Shown piece after piece: positions 63,001 through 64,000 of a stretch of 64,000 nucleotides of DNA. The stretch's first letter is position 1, and every line of letters starts with the position of its first letter. The stretch comes from Leptogranulimonas caecicola (GTDB lineage: Bacteria > Actinomycetota > Coriobacteriia > Coriobacteriales > Atopobiaceae), in contig NZ_AP025285.1 of assembly GCF_023168405.1 (NCBI RefSeq), positions 1 through 64,000 of the forward strand. Reading direction: 5' to 3'. The notes below the pieces were generated by a model. The model was given only the letters and a program-made list of their open reading frames with translations, was not told the origin of the DNA and searched no databases. Both the position numbers and the translations under genes were made by a program.

Positions 63001-63927
63001 TTACCAAAAATCATGTGGGCCCAATACGGTTTGCCGGAGTTCAGCCTGTTTTGACTCCACTGGTGTCTGAAGAGGTACACCTAACTTTCGAGAGATTATC
63101 TCGGCAACGCGTTTTAAAGCGGATTCGCTATAAAGGGTCTGTCGGGTTATGGGGAGCACTTCGATATCCATAGCCATAAGGGCGGCTATTCGCTGTCGGT
63201 CGTGAGTGTTGAGGGATCGGCTGTGGTACTCATCGCTGTCATACTCGACGTCGAGGGCGGCTTTGGGCCAGAAAAGGTCAGGTTTCACAGTCTTTTGAGC
63301 AGGCAGCAACTGGCGCGCGGATTCATTGAGCGCAATGCTGGGGTTTGCCTTGGGTTTTGGCAAGCCGTAGCCGCCTAGTCGAGCGGGGCAGGTGAGCAGC
63401 AGGAGGAGCGCTGCCTCTGCGGGAGAAGCTAGGTTATTGATAAGGCAAGCGGCGGTGGACTGTGCTTTTTTCCGGCACCGCAACAGAGGGTGCATAGCTA
63501 AATAGTGCTGTATTGATTCGGCAGAGCAGAGGGGCGGGGCGCCGATAAAACCGCTGGTAAGATCCGGACGGGGCCGATACTGCCCGCATAACCAAGAGCC
63601 CAGGAGGAGCAGCTGGCTAGAGGTGAGTCTGCCGGCTGACTGGCGAAAATGCTCCATCGGGGCAGTGAGATAGATGGCGCTTTCACAATCTTTAGGAAGA
63701 GAGGCCGGCCATAGCCGTACCAATGCTCCCGGCGGGAGGTCGGCTGTGCATACAGTTACTGTGCAATTCTTGAGTCTGTGAGCCTTCGTTGGATCGTTCA
63801 CCAGGAGGCTTGCAGTAGTGTCGCATGGACTCAGGGCCTGACGAATTTCATGGCTGTTTCTGTAGAGCCTTGATCTTTCGAGCAGGTCTATGGCCAATCT
63901 GTTTGCTTGGCTGTTGGCGAGAGCCAT
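63001..63927 (-). CDS. PD-(D/E)XK nuclease-like protein of a Coriobacteriia family
   Basis: This 308-residue protein has a C-terminal region with the pattern PDLFWPKAALDVEYDSDEYH, then DRQRIAALMAMDIEVLPITRQ: the spaced Asp, Glu-x-Asp and downstream Arg/strand order of the Vsr/DUF559-like PD-(D/E)XK fold. The N-terminal 170 residues are family-specific, with ASPAEAALLLLLTCPARLGGYGLPKPKANP. I recall similar proteins (SP.EA....LP..LGG.GLP.P..N) in multiple copies in Coriobacteriia genomes, but this was not searched. ATG 63927 follows GAGGAG. It may be a nuclease or a regulatory protein; no partner gene is in view. Confidence 0.65.
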   Translation of the reverse strand: MALANSQANRLAIDLLERSRLYRNSHEIRQALSPCDTTASLLVNDPTKAHRLKNCTVTVCTADLPPGALVRLWPASLPKDCESAIYLTAPMEHFRQSAGRLTSSQLLLLGSWLCGQYRPRPDLTSGFIGAPPLCSAESIQHYLAMHPLLRCRKKAQSTAACLINNLASPAEAALLLLLTCPARLGGYGLPKPKANPSIALNESARQLLPAQKTVKPDLFWPKAALDVEYDSDEYHSRSLNTHDRQRIAALMAMDIEVLPITRQTLYSESALKRVAEIISRKLGVPLQTPVESKQAELRQTVLGPHDFW

Positions 63928-64000
63928 TCTTTGCTCCTCGGGGGTGCATAGAAACTGGGATATCCCAGATACCAGGGCTAGATGAGCCGATATGCCACAA

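Overview
The window looks like the dnaA-proximal part of the chromosome of a high-G+C Gram-positive bacterium of the class Coriobacteriia, probably near Olsenella/Atopobium. That placement is inferred from gene content, protein style and gene order (dnaA-dnaN-recF-dciA-gyrB-gyrA), not from a search. No rRNA operon, insertion sequence, prophage or CRISPR array is visible.

Layout. 0-10 kb: dnaA, a probable oriC in the dnaA-dnaN spacer, dnaN, recF, dciA, gyrB and a gyrA with an acidic N-terminal extension. 10-17 kb: a DUF151 nuclease gene, a lone tRNA-Ile/tRNA-Ala pair, a polar amino acid ABC transporter (binding protein fused to permease, plus ATPase), a scar joining remnants of a histidine kinase and a GH3 glycosidase, an unrecognised small gene, and typA. 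17.2-18.2 kb: a non-coding field of hairpins with a 148-bp tandem duplication. 18.2-24.4 kb: a large lhr helicase gene, a broken PIN-domain gene and two tRNA-Ser genes. 24.6-36.7 kb: two membrane proteins with long tails, rpsF-ssb-rpsR-DUF2232-rplI, a structured leader, dnaB, purA, degV, purD and a Nudix hydrolase. 36.8-39.6 kb: a more AT-rich cassette of two-component system, lipoprotein and secreted protein. 39.8-50 kb: an ABC exporter, plsY, an unknown membrane protein, a pyridoxal kinase, and purE-yqeY-srtB-purF-purM. 50-59 kb: a sugar PTS operon (IIA, IIB, small membrane protein, RhaD-like aldolase, IIC, fused DhaK-DhaL kinase) flanked by two RpiR-type regulators and a HAD phosphatase. 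59-64 kb: purN, a LuxR-type membrane regulator with an in-frame stop, agmatine deiminase, a second hairpin/repeat field, and a PD-(D/E)XK nuclease-like gene.

The genes group into replication initiation (DnaA, DnaN, DciA, DnaB, SSB, gyrase), most of de novo purine synthesis in dispersed blocks (purA, D, E, F, M, N), and one carbohydrate import and cleavage operon that should yield dihydroxyacetone phosphate.

Three DNA-level signals stand out. (1) A 9-13 base motif, TGCCGAGAA(A/G)CCC, occurs about 28 times as the 9-base core. It lies on both strands, in several reading frames and in inverted pairs, and looks like a DNA uptake signal sequence. (2) The candidate DnaA boxes fit TT(A/T)TNAACA rather than TT(A/T)TNCACA, and the DNA-contacting signature of DnaA is also altered (GGRTHAT instead of GGRDHTT). 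(3) Two intergenic hairpin/repeat fields share sequence modules. All counts were made by eye and should be recomputed.
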